A DNA stretch of 64,000 nt from JBCCXZ01 sp965228005 (lineage in GTDB: Bacteria; Planctomycetota; Planctomycetia; Pirellulales; Lacipirellulaceae): NCBI GenBank assembly GCA_965228005.1, contig CBDDGV010000003.1, positions 124,001 to 188,000 on the forward strand, in the 5' to 3' direction. The position numbers and the translations under genes are program-made. Below are positions 8,159 through 16,988 of the stretch, one piece after another; position 1 is the stretch's first letter, and every line of letters starts with the position of its first letter. The notes beneath the pieces were generated by a model, which was not told the DNA's origin, did not search any database, and saw only the letters and a list, made by a program, of their open reading frames with translations.

Positions 8159-8548
8159 CTAGCTGAAGAAATTCTCGCCGAAGAGGTCGATCTCGGGGCC
8201 GGTCTCCACTTCCATGTCGCCCATTACTTTCACCTGGCAGGCGAGCCGCATGCTGTCTTCGTTGCCGATGTAGGCGAGGCAGGGCAGGGGGTCGGGCAAG
8301 GGGTTGTAGAACCGGGCCTTCTCGAGCATGCCCATGGTGGAGGCGTTCTCGATGCCCTTGGTGATCTTCACGCGGCAGGTGCCGCACTGCGCGATGCCGT
8401 GGCAGTTGAGGACCTTGTTGATGCTGGCCCCGGCGCCGTTGAAGCCCTGGTGGGTGTTGACGCCCGCGTTGATCGCCTCTTTGCGGAGGTTGGCTCCCTC
8501 GGGCACCTCGATCTCTTTGTTCTCGTTGACGAACTTGACGATGGGCAT
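8159..8548 (-). CDS. [2Fe-2S] ferredoxin
   Basis: The 129-residue protein begins MPIVKFVNENKEIEVPEGANL, a beta-grasp ferredoxin start. Cluster ligands appear as NCHGIAQCGTC (C-x5-C-x2-C, the spacing of adrenodoxin-type ferredoxins) and a final cysteine in MRLACQVKV near residue 104. It probably carries electrons for an unidentified oxidoreductase. The P-II-like gene follows on the same strand after 32 nt, and an operon is likely. The acidic tail GPEIDLFGENFFS is unusual but short. Confidence 0.88.
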   Translation of the reverse strand: MPIVKFVNENKEIEVPEGANLRKEAINAGVNTHQGFNGAGASINKVLNCHGIAQCGTCRVKITKGIENASTMGMLEKARFYNPLPDPLPCLAYIGNEDSMRLACQVKVMGDMEVETGPEIDLFGENFFS

Positions 8549-8734
8549 GGCGACGCGGACCTGGCTATCAAAGGGGCTTTGGGGGTGGGGCGTGTGCGGG
8601 CGGGGTCGGGCGAGCTACCGATCGGCAACCCCAGCCGCTACCATACTTTAGTCGCGGCCCCGGGTCAGCAAAAGTGGCCCCCGCGGGCCGCCCGTTCCGT
8701 GACCGCCCCGCCCCAGAAGAACCGCCCCGAAAGC

Positions 8735-9001
8735 ATGGCCGCCAACCGCGAATATTCCGCCCACCAGCGGAAAATCATCAACAACTACTACAAGAACCGC
8801 GACGCCATGGCGCTGCAGCGGCTGGGGGAGCTGGTCACCGAGCTTTACCTGGCCGAGGGGAAGGCCCGGGCGACGAAGTGGAAGCAGGCCGCCGGGGCCC
8901 TGGAGAAGCTGGGGCTGCCGCAGTCGCGGATCGACCACATCTTGGAAAAGAGCGACGTGACGCTGCTGGCCAAGGTGCTCGAAGAGCTGATGGAGAAGTA
9001 G
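8735..9001 (+). CDS. Small conserved-looking protein of unknown function
   Basis: The 88-residue product is helical and strongly charged: YSAHQRKIINNYYKNRDAMALQRLGELVTELYLAEGKARATKWKQAAGALEKLG, then ILEKSDVTLLAKVLEELMEK. There is no signal peptide or membrane segment. The frame is open further upstream, but the ATG at 8735 begins the compositionally protein-like part. It precedes thyA by 27 nt and may be cotranscribed with it. I do not recognise a named family. Confidence 0.7.
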   Translation: MAANREYSAHQRKIINNYYKNRDAMALQRLGELVTELYLAEGKARATKWKQAAGALEKLGLPQSRIDHILEKSDVTLLAKVLEELMEK

Positions 9002-9028
9002 CCCCCGCGGGGCTGGTTGGACGGACCG

Positions 9029-9835
9029 ATGAAGCAATACCTCGATCTCCTGCGGCACGTCTTGGAGAACGGCACGGAGAAGGCCGACCGCACCGGGACG
9101 GGCACGCGGAGCGTGTTCGGCTACCAGATGCGGTTCGACCTTGCGGAAGGCTTCCCGCTGGTGACGACCAAGAAGCTGCACCTGCGGTCGATCATCCACG
9201 AGCTGCTGTGGTTCCTGAAGGGCGAGACGAACACGGCGTACCTCAACGAGAACGGCGTCACGATTTGGGACGAGTGGGCCGACCCCGCCGGCGAGTTGGG
9301 GCCGGTATACGGCAAGCAGTGGCGGAGCTGGGCGACGGCCTCTGAGGGGGACGGCGGCGGGGCGGTCGACCAGATGGCCGAGGTGGTGGAGGCGATCCGC
9401 ACGAACCCCGATTCGCGGCGGTTGATCGTGAGCGCCTGGAACGTCGGCGAGCTCGCGCAGATGGCGTTGCCGCCGTGCCACCTGTTGTTCCAGTTCTACG
9501 TGGCCGAAGGGCGGCTCTCTTGCCAGTTGTACCAGCGGAGCGCGGATGTGTTCCTCGGCGTGCCGTTCAATATCGCTTCGTACGCACTGCTCACCCAGAT
9601 GGTGGCGCAGGTGACGGGCCTCGAGCCGGGCGAGTTCGTCCACACGCTGGGCGACGCGCACCTCTACAACAACCACCTGGAGCAGACCGAGACGCAGCTC
9701 GGGCGTGAGCCGCGCACCCTGCCGACGATGGAGCTCAACCCAGCGGTGACCGACCTGTTCTCGTTCCGCTACGAGGACTTCACGCTTTCGGGCTACGACC
9801 CGCACCCGCACATCAAGGCCCCGGTGGCGGTATGA
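9029..9835 (+). CDS. thyA: Thymidylate synthase
   Basis: ThyA methylates dUMP to dTMP using methylene-THF, producing DHF that FolA recycles. The 268-residue protein (E. coli 264) starts MKQYLDLLRHVLENGTEKADRTGTGT. The catalytic cysteine is C150 in MALPPCH, and the dUMP-binding arginines lie in DSRRLIVSAWN. QLYQRSADVFLGVPFNIASYA is the folate-site signature. An in-frame TTG at 9017 exists, but the ATG at 9029 gives the family N-terminus. The last four bases overlap the start of folA (ATGA). Confidence 0.97.
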   Translation: MKQYLDLLRHVLENGTEKADRTGTGTRSVFGYQMRFDLAEGFPLVTTKKLHLRSIIHELLWFLKGETNTAYLNENGVTIWDEWADPAGELGPVYGKQWRSWATASEGDGGGAVDQMAEVVEAIRTNPDSRRLIVSAWNVGELAQMALPPCHLLFQFYVAEGRLSCQLYQRSADVFLGVPFNIASYALLTQMVAQVTGLEPGEFVHTLGDAHLYNNHLEQTETQLGREPRTLPTMELNPAVTDLFSFRYEDFTLSGYDPHPHIKAPVAV

Positions 9836-10344
9836 CGCTCTCGGTGATCGTGGCAGCGGCGGAGAACGGCGTCATTGGCCGCGAGGGCGGCTTGCCGTGG
9901 CGGCTCTCGGCCGACCTGAAGCGTTTCAAGCGGATCACGATGGGTCACCCCATGGTGATGGGCCGGAAGACGTGGGAGTCGATCGGCCGGCCGCTCCCCG
10001 GGCGGACATCCATTGTGGTCTCACGCCAAGATGGCTACGACCCGGGCGTGGCGGGCGTGCTCACGGCTGCCGACTTGGACGGAGCCCTCAAGCTGGCCGC
10101 CGCGGCGCCGGGGGGCGAGGAGGTCTTTGTGATTGGCGGCGCCCAGCTCTACGCGGCGGCGCTGCCGCGGGCGGACAAGCTGTACCTCACGCGGGTGCAC
10201 GCGGAGGTGGAGGGGGATGTGTTTCTGCCGGAGGTGGATTGGGCGGCGTGGCGGGTGGTTGTGGAGGAGTCATTCGAGTCTGATGCTGCTAACGACTACC
10301 CACACACCTATCGAGTGAAGGGGAGGACTTCCGGAATTGACTAG
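9832..10344 (+). CDS. folA: Dihydrofolate reductase
   Basis: FolA reduces DHF to THF with NADPH. The 170-residue protein has the expected segments: IVAAAENGVIGREGGLPWRL, acidic D28 in SADLKRF, the NADPH-binding VMGRKTWESIGRPLPGR, and GGAQLYAAAL. Its ATG overlaps the thyA stop (ATGA), so the two are translationally coupled. This pairing makes sense because ThyA consumes the reduced folate that FolA regenerates. Confidence 0.97.
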   Translation: MTLSVIVAAAENGVIGREGGLPWRLSADLKRFKRITMGHPMVMGRKTWESIGRPLPGRTSIVVSRQDGYDPGVAGVLTAADLDGALKLAAAAPGGEEVFVIGGAQLYAAALPRADKLYLTRVHAEVEGDVFLPEVDWAAWRVVVEESFESDAANDYPHTYRVKGRTSGID

Positions 10345-10410
10345 CGGAGATGCGAGCGTGCAAGTAGCGGCGTGGCACGCGAGTTCTCGGTGGGAAGTGG
10401 GATTGAGAAT

Positions 10411-10989
10411 ATGGGTCGGACAACTCGATTGACAACCTCTTACTTGTGCCTGACGCTCTGCTTGTTTTTTGCGCTGCTATGGCGACACAGTTACCAAGCA
10501 AGAGCCTTGGCTGGGCATATCGGACAGAATTGTTCCCGGCATTTTGAGTCCTGGGAAGGCCTACTAACGTTCCACGAACGTTCCGGAGACCCCCAATCAT
10601 TTCCCAGTCAACTTCGGTGGTTTTGCGACTCGGTTCCCGCGCCCGTTCATCGTCGTGATCTGGAAAGGGCGAAGGGTTGGAGTGGAGCCGTGTTTGAGCC
10701 AAAGGCCTTCCACGCCCAGTTTCACAGTCTTGATCGACCCACAAAGGACGGGCGCGTTATCAACGTAAACACCGTAAGGGTGACATTGCCGTACTGGTTC
10801 ATGGTGCTAATCGCAGGCCTAGTAGCCGTGATATCCAGGCCCGCTCCCCGCTCTAGGCTAGGTCTGCGAGATGCGTTCACAGTCACGACGATCGTCGCGG
10901 TCGTGGCAAGTGGCTATGGGGCCCTCATGAGATTCGTCGGTAGTCGCACGCAGAGGGTTGGGACGGATTGTCGGCCGCGGTTGGCTTAG
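10411..10989 (+). CDS. Hypothetical two-helix membrane protein
   Basis: The 192-residue product has an N-terminal hydrophobic segment (LTTSYLCLTLCLFFALLW) and a second one (LPYWFMVLIAGLVAVI) near residue 130. A third weaker hydrophobic stretch (AFTVTTIVAVVASGYGALM) lies near the C-terminus. Between the first two lies a soluble, probably periplasmic, region with two Cys residues (NCSRHF, FCDSV). Base composition is visibly less G+C-rich than in the neighbours. No family is recognised. A GTG at 10372 could extend it by 13 residues. Confidence 0.6.
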   Translation: MGRTTRLTTSYLCLTLCLFFALLWRHSYQARALAGHIGQNCSRHFESWEGLLTFHERSGDPQSFPSQLRWFCDSVPAPVHRRDLERAKGWSGAVFEPKAFHAQFHSLDRPTKDGRVINVNTVRVTLPYWFMVLIAGLVAVISRPAPRSRLGLRDAFTVTTIVAVVASGYGALMRFVGSRTQRVGTDCRPRLA

Positions 10990-11185
10990 CGACCGAGTTG
11001 TCCTTCTCGGGCGATTGTCCGAGTGAGTAGCGCGAGAGGCACTCTGACAGGTCCTTCAGTCGCGAGCACGCGGACAGTCGTCCATTCGCACTGCCTTTGC
11101 GGGGTAGGGCTTCTCGCTGACTAATATCCGGCGCAACCCCAGAATAGTCCTCGTCTGATGTCCGACAGATTGAAGCCCCCGCTCG

Positions 11186-12088
11186 CTAGTCCACCACCGG
11201 TGTCCCGTCCCGCTCGGTGAGGGCCGCGAAGAGTTCGGAGAGGCGGCGGGTGAGCGGGCCGGGGGCGTCGCGGCCGATGACGCGGCCGTCGATCTTCTCT
11301 ACCGCGGCGATCTCCCCCATCGTTCCCGTGCAGAACGCCTCGTCGGCGCGGTGCGCCTCGGAGATCGAGACGTCGCGCACCGCGTTCGGCAGGCCGTGCT
11401 CCGCGCACAGTTCGAGGACGGTCGCCCGCGTGATGCCCTCGGGGCACGCCACGGTGCGGGGGGTCGTTATCGTGCCGTCGAAGACGAAGAACAGGTGCGT
11501 GGCGTTGGTCTCCGCGACGAAGCCGCGGCCGTCGAGCATCAGGGCGTCGTCGGCGCCGGCGACGTTCGCTTCGATCTTCGACAAGATCGAGTTGATGAGG
11601 TTGTTGTGGTGGATCTTCGGGTCGAGCACGTCGGGGCCGGGGCGGCGGATCGAGGACGTGATCAGGCTGAGTCCGCGTTTGTCGTAAACGGGCCGCTTGT
11701 ACTCGGCGAGCACGATCAGGGTGGGGCCCGCCTGATTCAACCGCGGGTCCATGCCGCTGGTGATCTTCACCCCCCGCGTGAGCGTGAGCCGGATATGCAC
11801 CTCGTCGCGCATCCCGTTGGCTTCGAGGGTACACCGGATTTCATTGGTCAGTTCCTCAGTGGTTGGGATCGACTCGAAACCGAGCGCGAGCGCGGAGTGC
11901 CGCAGACGCGTGAGGTGCTCGTCGAGCTTGAAGACCCGTCCGCCGTACAGCCGCAGGCCCTCCCAGACCGCGTCGCCCCCTTGGACGACCGAATCGAAGG
12001 GGCTCACCCCCGCCTGGTCGCGATGGAGGAGCTCTCCGTTGATGTTGATCTGGAGGTCGCGATTCCGCTCGTCGAACGTTTGCAGCAT
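11186..12088 (-). CDS. Class IV PLP aminotransferase (branched-chain aminotransferase-like)
   Basis: The 300-residue fold-type IV enzyme starts near INGELLHRDQAGVSPFDSVVQGGDAVWEGLR, the N-terminal pattern of IlvE/D-amino-acid aminotransferases. The PLP lysine is in PKIHHNNLINSILSKIEAN. ADDALMLDGRGFVAETNATHLFFV and the phosphate-binding GITRATVLEL also match. It could transaminate branched-chain or D-amino acids; the sequence alone does not decide. It lies 15 nt downstream of a sulfotransferase-like gene on the same strand, so the two are probably an operon. This suggests a shared, uncharacterised substrate. Confidence 0.88.
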   Translation of the reverse strand: MLQTFDERNRDLQININGELLHRDQAGVSPFDSVVQGGDAVWEGLRLYGGRVFKLDEHLTRLRHSALALGFESIPTTEELTNEIRCTLEANGMRDEVHIRLTLTRGVKITSGMDPRLNQAGPTLIVLAEYKRPVYDKRGLSLITSSIRRPGPDVLDPKIHHNNLINSILSKIEANVAGADDALMLDGRGFVAETNATHLFFVFDGTITTPRTVACPEGITRATVLELCAEHGLPNAVRDVSISEAHRADEAFCTGTMGEIAAVEKIDGRVIGRDAPGPLTRRLSELFAALTERDGTPVVD

Positions 12089-12103
12089 GGTGATTCGGGT
12101 GTG

Positions 12104-12862
12104 TCAGGTGAGCCGATGAGCGTGCAGCCGGTCGTACAGCGGCCGGCAACGGTCGTGGACGTCGCGCAGCCGTTGAGGCAGGTTCACCGCTTTGGGGCGG
12201 GTGCGGTATTCGGCGAAACCCGTCGACTGCGCCACGTTATCGTACCAGTGCTTCGCCCACACTCCATCGGTTTCACGCAGGCCGGGCTCCCATCGGAGCA
12301 TCGCTGGGTCGAAAGCGACGCCGACCCGATCACAGAGCTTCTTCAGCATGCCGGGCGGGTCCAGCAGCAGGTCGCGGGAATCCAGCACCACCGGGGGGGA
12401 GCCCTCGTTGTCGGCGATCCTCTCAAACAGCTCGGCTTGTTGCGGCAGGCCGATGTCCTCCGGGACGGGGTCGGGGATGAATTCCGAGAACGAGGCAAGG
12501 ACCTCCGCGGGATCGCGGATGAGCAGGCAGTTCGACAGGCTGTCTATCCACCCGCGTCCGATGTCCGGGGTGAGGTGGTTCGCCATGTGCTTCTGATAGA
12601 AGACACGCTTCCCGTCGGCCAACCCGCCGGTGAGCCACTCGGCGACGCGCCGCCAGTCGGAGTCGTGGCGGGTGATGATCTCGGCGTAACCCGGGTGCCG
12701 CTTGTCCTGCGAGCTGACCAAATAATGTGCGTACAGTGGTTCGTCGCACACCACGCAGTCGGGCCGCGAGCCCCAGCTGCGCATCATCGCGGTTGAGATG
12801 TTCCTCGGCCCCGACCACATCGCGATGTGTCTGACCGGGGTCTCGGCGGCTCCGTCTTTCAT
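12104..12862 (-). CDS. Sulfotransferase-family protein
   Basis: The 252-residue protein begins with HIAMWSGPRNISTAMMRSW, which fits the PAPS 5'-phosphosulfate loop of sulfotransferases. CLLIRDPAEVLASF fits the 3'-phosphate motif (RDP plus a following Ser). There is no signal peptide, so it would act in the cytoplasm. It precedes the class-IV aminotransferase by 15 nt. The acceptor is unknown. Proteins of this group are sometimes labelled branched-chain aminotransferase-associated because of this same neighbourhood. Confidence 0.78.
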   Translation of the reverse strand: MKDGAAETPVRHIAMWSGPRNISTAMMRSWGSRPDCVVCDEPLYAHYLVSSQDKRHPGYAEIITRHDSDWRRVAEWLTGGLADGKRVFYQKHMANHLTPDIGRGWIDSLSNCLLIRDPAEVLASFSEFIPDPVPEDIGLPQQAELFERIADNEGSPPVVLDSRDLLLDPPGMLKKLCDRVGVAFDPAMLRWEPGLRETDGVWAKHWYDNVAQSTGFAEYRTRPKAVNLPQRLRDVHDRCRPLYDRLHAHRLT

Positions 12863-12957
12863 GAAGGCCCTTTGGGTCGCGGCTTGGGCGGCTTAGCGGC
12901 GGGCGGCGTCTGATGGTTCTGAGCTGTGCGGCTATGCGCCGGGCGAACCAGGTGTTT

Positions 12958-14307
12958 CTAGTCGGCCGCAGATTCGATCAGCCCCACGGTATCGAGCTGA
13001 TAGTCCGCGTACGTTCGGAAGTCGCCGCGGTTCCAGAGGATGACACGTCGGGCGCCGTCGCGGACGATCAGCGGGCGGAGGTTTCTTACGGGCGAGTCGG
13101 AGGTCACGGGTTTCCACTCGATCGATTCGGCGTTGCCTCCCGGCCGGATCACTGCGCGGTAGATCTCGTGCAGGCCGCCGCGGTCCTCGCCGGTGTTGGG
13201 GTCGACGTCGGTCGAGATCACCGCGAGCGTCGGGTCGAGCGGGCCCAGGGTGATCAGGCCGGTGTAGCTCGCTTCGCGGTCGTAGAGGCATCGGCCCGCG
13301 TAGGCGACTTCGCGGTCGATCCAAGCGTTGCCGTCCCACGAGGCGATGCGGAACCGGTTGTCGGCATTGGACTGGTAGACGGTGTAGGCGATGTGGGGGC
13401 GGCCTTGCTTGTCGATCTGGATGTCGCTTGTCCACGCGGCGCCGACGGCGCTGAGCTGCCCGCCGCGGCCGGGGGCGCCGCTGCCTTGGTAGACCAGCGC
13501 GGCTTCCGGCGGGGTGAGCGGGCCGTCTGCGGCCAAGTCCTTGATGGGCGTCCCGTCTGCTCGGCGGTACTTGCCGCCGCGGTAGGCGAAGTAGTAGATG
13601 GAGTTTCCGAAATTGCGGGGGTGCGCGTCGGTGATGCTTACGTGCAGCGTGTCCTTGCCGTTGCTGGCGTAGCGTGGGTAGGGGCGTTGACGGCCTTGGA
13701 GCGTGCTCTTGAAGAAGTGAACGGGGTCTCCCCAGGTTTCTCCGCCGTCGGTGGAGAGGCAGAGCGTGGGGTCGAAGTTGACGCCGCGAAACAACAGGTA
13801 GAGCCGTCCTTCGATTCGCATCTCGTGAAGATTAGCGTAGGTCACCCGGTCCCGGGCGTTCGGCATGTTGCGCTCGAACCGGGATTCTTCACCCCACAGG
13901 AGCCTGTTGCGGGGGTCGGAGATGCGCGAGTAGTGGAGGCGGTCGCGGTTGTGCCTGGCGTAGACTGCCAGCACGGAGCCGTCGGGGCGGGCGTGGAAAA
14001 CGGGCGAGTTGTGGTCGTCTCGGTCGAATGCCGGGTGCAGCACTACCGAGCCGAGGGGCTCCTGTTTTCGGAGATCGTAAACCCCGACGAGTGCCTCACC
14101 GCCAGCGTTGCCCCGGACGGAACCCACAAGCAGTTGGCCGTCGTGGATGATTGCCCGCGGGTCCTGGAACCAGCACCAGCCGCCTTCTTGCATGAAGACC
14201 GTGAATCCGTGGGGATCGGCCTCGCGTTCGTAGTTTGCTTGACCTTCTGCGAATACCGGCGTTACGAGTGCCGGCAGGATCAGGAAGTGGGTGAGAAGGA
14301 GTCGCAT
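12958..14307 (-). CDS. Secreted BNR-repeat (BNR_4-like) protein
   Basis: This 449-residue protein has an N-terminal signal peptide (MRLLLTHFLILPALVTPVFA). The body is beta-propeller-like: GWCWFQDPRAIIHDGQLLVGSV opens the domain. The Asp-box-like LCLSTDGGETWGDPVHF, and strands such as RPHIAYTVYQSNADNRFRIASW, follow. This matches the BNR_4 group, which includes polysaccharide lyases active on sulfated algal glycans and many uncharacterised exoproteins. A role in carbohydrate binding or cleavage outside the cytoplasm is inferred, not shown. No polysaccharide-utilisation cluster surrounds it. Confidence 0.72.
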   Translation of the reverse strand: MRLLLTHFLILPALVTPVFAEGQANYEREADPHGFTVFMQEGGWCWFQDPRAIIHDGQLLVGSVRGNAGGEALVGVYDLRKQEPLGSVVLHPAFDRDDHNSPVFHARPDGSVLAVYARHNRDRLHYSRISDPRNRLLWGEESRFERNMPNARDRVTYANLHEMRIEGRLYLLFRGVNFDPTLCLSTDGGETWGDPVHFFKSTLQGRQRPYPRYASNGKDTLHVSITDAHPRNFGNSIYYFAYRGGKYRRADGTPIKDLAADGPLTPPEAALVYQGSGAPGRGGQLSAVGAAWTSDIQIDKQGRPHIAYTVYQSNADNRFRIASWDGNAWIDREVAYAGRCLYDREASYTGLITLGPLDPTLAVISTDVDPNTGEDRGGLHEIYRAVIRPGGNAESIEWKPVTSDSPVRNLRPLIVRDGARRVILWNRGDFRTYADYQLDTVGLIESAAD

Positions 14308-14729
14308 CTGGCTATGGCTTCGGGCATGAGGTTCTGGAGTCCTTCACGAGAGGACCATTCCAACTCGGTTGCGACTTCAGGCTACCGTGCTAACAACTCT
14401 CTAGTCACTTGTAAGCTGGAAGATCATCATCAGCAGCTCTCCGTAGTCCAGAATGACGCACGCGCCGGCGGCGGTCCAGATTCAATCAGGGCGGGGAAGT
14501 TTCGGCTGCGAGCGGCGGAACGAGCTAACAAACGGTATGCCGCAATGGAGTGCAGGACTGATGCACTCAAGTGAACGTTTGTGCGAACAAGTGATCTTTG
14601 CTGTTCATCGCTACCCTTCCTCGCATAAGAGCACCGATGGGTGTAGTATATGTGCTGAGTACTTGAGGGATGTTATCGGAGATATCGTCAACGAAGTTCT
14701 GATGACTGTTCTAAGCGAGGAGCAGCCTA
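14308..14729. other. Intergenic region without a supportable gene
   Basis: About 420 nt separate the divergent BNR exoprotein and the PEP-CTERM protein. The stretch is less G+C-rich than the surroundings and presumably holds both promoters. A plus-strand open frame that begins here runs out of frame into the PEP-CTERM gene and has no recognisable content. I see no RNA gene. Confidence 0.5.
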
Positions 14730-15989
14730 GTGAGTGTTCCGTCCGCGGTGTTAAGCTCTCGAAGCGTTGTATGCGTTTCTCTGGGGGTGGTCGTTGGGCT
14801 GTGCTCGATCCCCCAGAGCGCCTGCGCAGCCGACTTGGTTCCCACTCTTACGGAGCAGCGGACCTACAGCAACCCAGCTCCAGTCAGTGGGTCGTTTCTT
14901 GTAGGCGCCGCGGACCTGTCGGACGACTACGTAGGAGTACTCGGGGGGCGGAGCACCGGTTCCCGCGCTTATCAGTACGACGCTTTCATTTACGACGCAG
15001 TCACTGGAGCGCATCTCCGCACCCTGAGCCAGCCGGTCCCGGCCGACAATGTCAATTTCCGATTTGCGTCCATCGCGATCGATGGCGATCTGGCTGTCAT
15101 TGGTGCGACCTTCGAGCACATTAGGATTCCGGGTCGTCCGATCGCCTACAACGCAGGCGCCGCATACGTGTATGAATTAAGCACCGGGGAGCTGTTGCAC
15201 AGGTTCGTCAGCGACACGCCAGAGAAGAACGACCTACTCGGTTCCAGCGTTGATATCCAGGGTGACTCCGTCGTGGTGGGCGGTTGGGGGACTGCCTACG
15301 TATTCGACGCGAGGACCGGCGCACAACTTGCGGAGCTGATTCCCAGCACTACTTCGGACCAATTTGGCATCTCTGTATCGGTCAGCGAATCGGCCATTGT
15401 TGCCGGTAGCAGTAGGGATCAAAACCAAGATCGTGTAACCGGGGCTGTATTCACCTTTGACCCGCAGACATACGAGCAAACGTCCAAGTTCGTCCCGGCG
15501 GACTGGTGGTCAGTCAAAGGACTTGGTCTCAGTGTTGCTGTCGATGGCAATGTCGCCATTGCCAGCGATGAGTCGGCATCTTACGTATTCGATGCGCACA
15601 CTGGCACGGAGATTACGAGACTCCGTCTACCTGGGAGCACAACCTACGTCACCGAGGTTGACATCGAAAACTCGATTGCTTTGCTGGGAAACCCTGCTCT
15701 GCGGACCGCCATGACGTTTGATTGGGTTTCCGGTACTCCGATTCAACAACTTGTCGGCGGCGATGTAGCGGGTGATCGGAGTTTTGGTTTCAGCGTTGCG
15801 TTATCAGGGGAAGAAGCCCTGGTCACGTCTTCCACCAACTCATACGAATTCCGGATCATACCTGAGCCGTCAACGGTTGTGCTGGTCGCGCTGTCCTTCG
15901 TAGTCGGTCCCGCGTTGCGGAAGCGGCGTGCGGTTAGCTGGTGTCCTTCGTGTATTCGCAGCGCAAGCTCTTGTGCGTCGGTGGTGTGA
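14730..15989 (+). CDS. PEP-CTERM protein with FG-GAP/beta-propeller-like repeats
   Basis: The 419-residue protein starts with GTG and has a signal peptide (VCVSLGVVVGLCSIPQSACA). Repeats of the type G-SVDIQGDSVVVGG-GTAYVFDARTG recur about every 45-50 residues, as in FG-GAP/Kelch-like propellers of secreted proteins. Near the end IPEPSTVVLVALSFVVGPALRKRR is a complete PEP-CTERM sorting signal: motif, helix and basic patch. Exosortase recognises this signal. Unusually, 19 further residues (AVSWCPSCIRSASSCASVV) follow the basic patch. Base composition is lower in G+C than typical genes here. No exosortase is in the window. Confidence 0.8.
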   Translation: MSVPSAVLSSRSVVCVSLGVVVGLCSIPQSACAADLVPTLTEQRTYSNPAPVSGSFLVGAADLSDDYVGVLGGRSTGSRAYQYDAFIYDAVTGAHLRTLSQPVPADNVNFRFASIAIDGDLAVIGATFEHIRIPGRPIAYNAGAAYVYELSTGELLHRFVSDTPEKNDLLGSSVDIQGDSVVVGGWGTAYVFDARTGAQLAELIPSTTSDQFGISVSVSESAIVAGSSRDQNQDRVTGAVFTFDPQTYEQTSKFVPADWWSVKGLGLSVAVDGNVAIASDESASYVFDAHTGTEITRLRLPGSTTYVTEVDIENSIALLGNPALRTAMTFDWVSGTPIQQLVGGDVAGDRSFGFSVALSGEEALVTSSTNSYEFRIIPEPSTVVLVALSFVVGPALRKRRAVSWCPSCIRSASSCASVV

Positions 15990-16019
15990 GCGTTCCGACG
16001 GCTTGGCCTCCTATCCCGC

Positions 16020-16988
16020 TCATTCCTGTGGCTGCTCTAATCGCTTGTCGCCGCCGTAGCTGAAGATGGTGGTCGACCCGTCCTGGAGCGTGATCTCATA
16101 GGTGTAGTTCTTGACGATGAAGATGTCGTCCAAGGTCCTCTCGCCTGTCCGGATGGCTTCCAGGTGGTCTTGCCAGTCGGTCTGGTATTCTTGCTGGTCC
16201 CTTTTCTCGCCACGGACGAAGGCTTTCTGCTTGCCGTCGGGAAGGTTGATCTGCAGGACCCGGAGCTTCTGGCCCGATTCAACTTCCACGCATTTGTGGG
16301 TCACGAGCGGCCGGGCGTCGAGCATCCTGAACCTGCCCGCGGCGATCGACTCGGATATCTGCTCGCTCCTCTTCCGTGCTAGTTCATCACTCTTCTGTTG
16401 GTAGTCCTCCCAAGAGTCGACCTCTTCCAGACGCAACAGGAAGTTCATGTTCGTCTGCTCTCCGTCGGGGAAGGTGAACTGGTACACGTACTGCTCAATG
16501 CCGTTTGACGGGTCCTCGAAAGTCCTAAGCAGCTTGTACTTCTTCTCGCCGATCAGCTTCTTCATCGTTTCGTGGCGCGCTCTTGCCTTCTCCGCGGCCT
16601 CGGGGGAGGGGTCGTCGCTTGTCGTAGCTGTGATGACGACTGACATGCTGCTTCCTCGGCCGTCTGCCTCGCCGGGGAATTTGACGGCGGGCAGCTCGCG
16701 CTCTTCCAGCACGACGACCAACTCCTTGCCGATGATCTTCTGGTAGACCTTCTCCGCGGCCCATCCGGTAGCCACCAAGAAAGAAGCGATCAACACCGCA
16801 GCCGCGATCTTCATGAGCGAGGTCCTCGAGCGGCTTCCGTTGGTACGCATCCGATCGTCACCTATCGGCTGCGGAGCCGCGGTTTGTTCGAGCAGCCGCG
16901 ACTTGAGCTGCTCCCGGTGTGCGCTTTCACGGAGGTGCGGCACGTCGGTTTGCTCGAGCAGGCGATCCAGGTCGGTTTCGTGGTTCAT
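16020..16988 (-). CDS. Putative membrane-anchored anti-sigma factor
   Basis: The 322-residue protein has a short cytosolic N-terminus with a duplicated sequence (LDRLLEQTDVPHLRE and LKSRLLEQTAAPQP). One transmembrane helix follows (MKIAAAVLIASFLVATGWA, about residues 59-77), and then a ~240-residue extracytoplasmic domain of unknown family. Its ATG overlaps the stop of the ECF sigma factor, the classic arrangement for an anti-sigma regulator that holds the sigma factor at the membrane. No ZAS zinc motif (HxxxCxxC) is visible, so the assignment rests on context and topology. Confidence 0.65.
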   Translation of the reverse strand: MNHETDLDRLLEQTDVPHLRESAHREQLKSRLLEQTAAPQPIGDDRMRTNGSRSRTSLMKIAAAVLIASFLVATGWAAEKVYQKIIGKELVVVLEERELPAVKFPGEADGRGSSMSVVITATTSDDPSPEAAEKARARHETMKKLIGEKKYKLLRTFEDPSNGIEQYVYQFTFPDGEQTNMNFLLRLEEVDSWEDYQQKSDELARKRSEQISESIAAGRFRMLDARPLVTHKCVEVESGQKLRVLQINLPDGKQKAFVRGEKRDQQEYQTDWQDHLEAIRTGERTLDDIFIVKNYTYEITLQDGSTTIFSYGGDKRLEQPQE

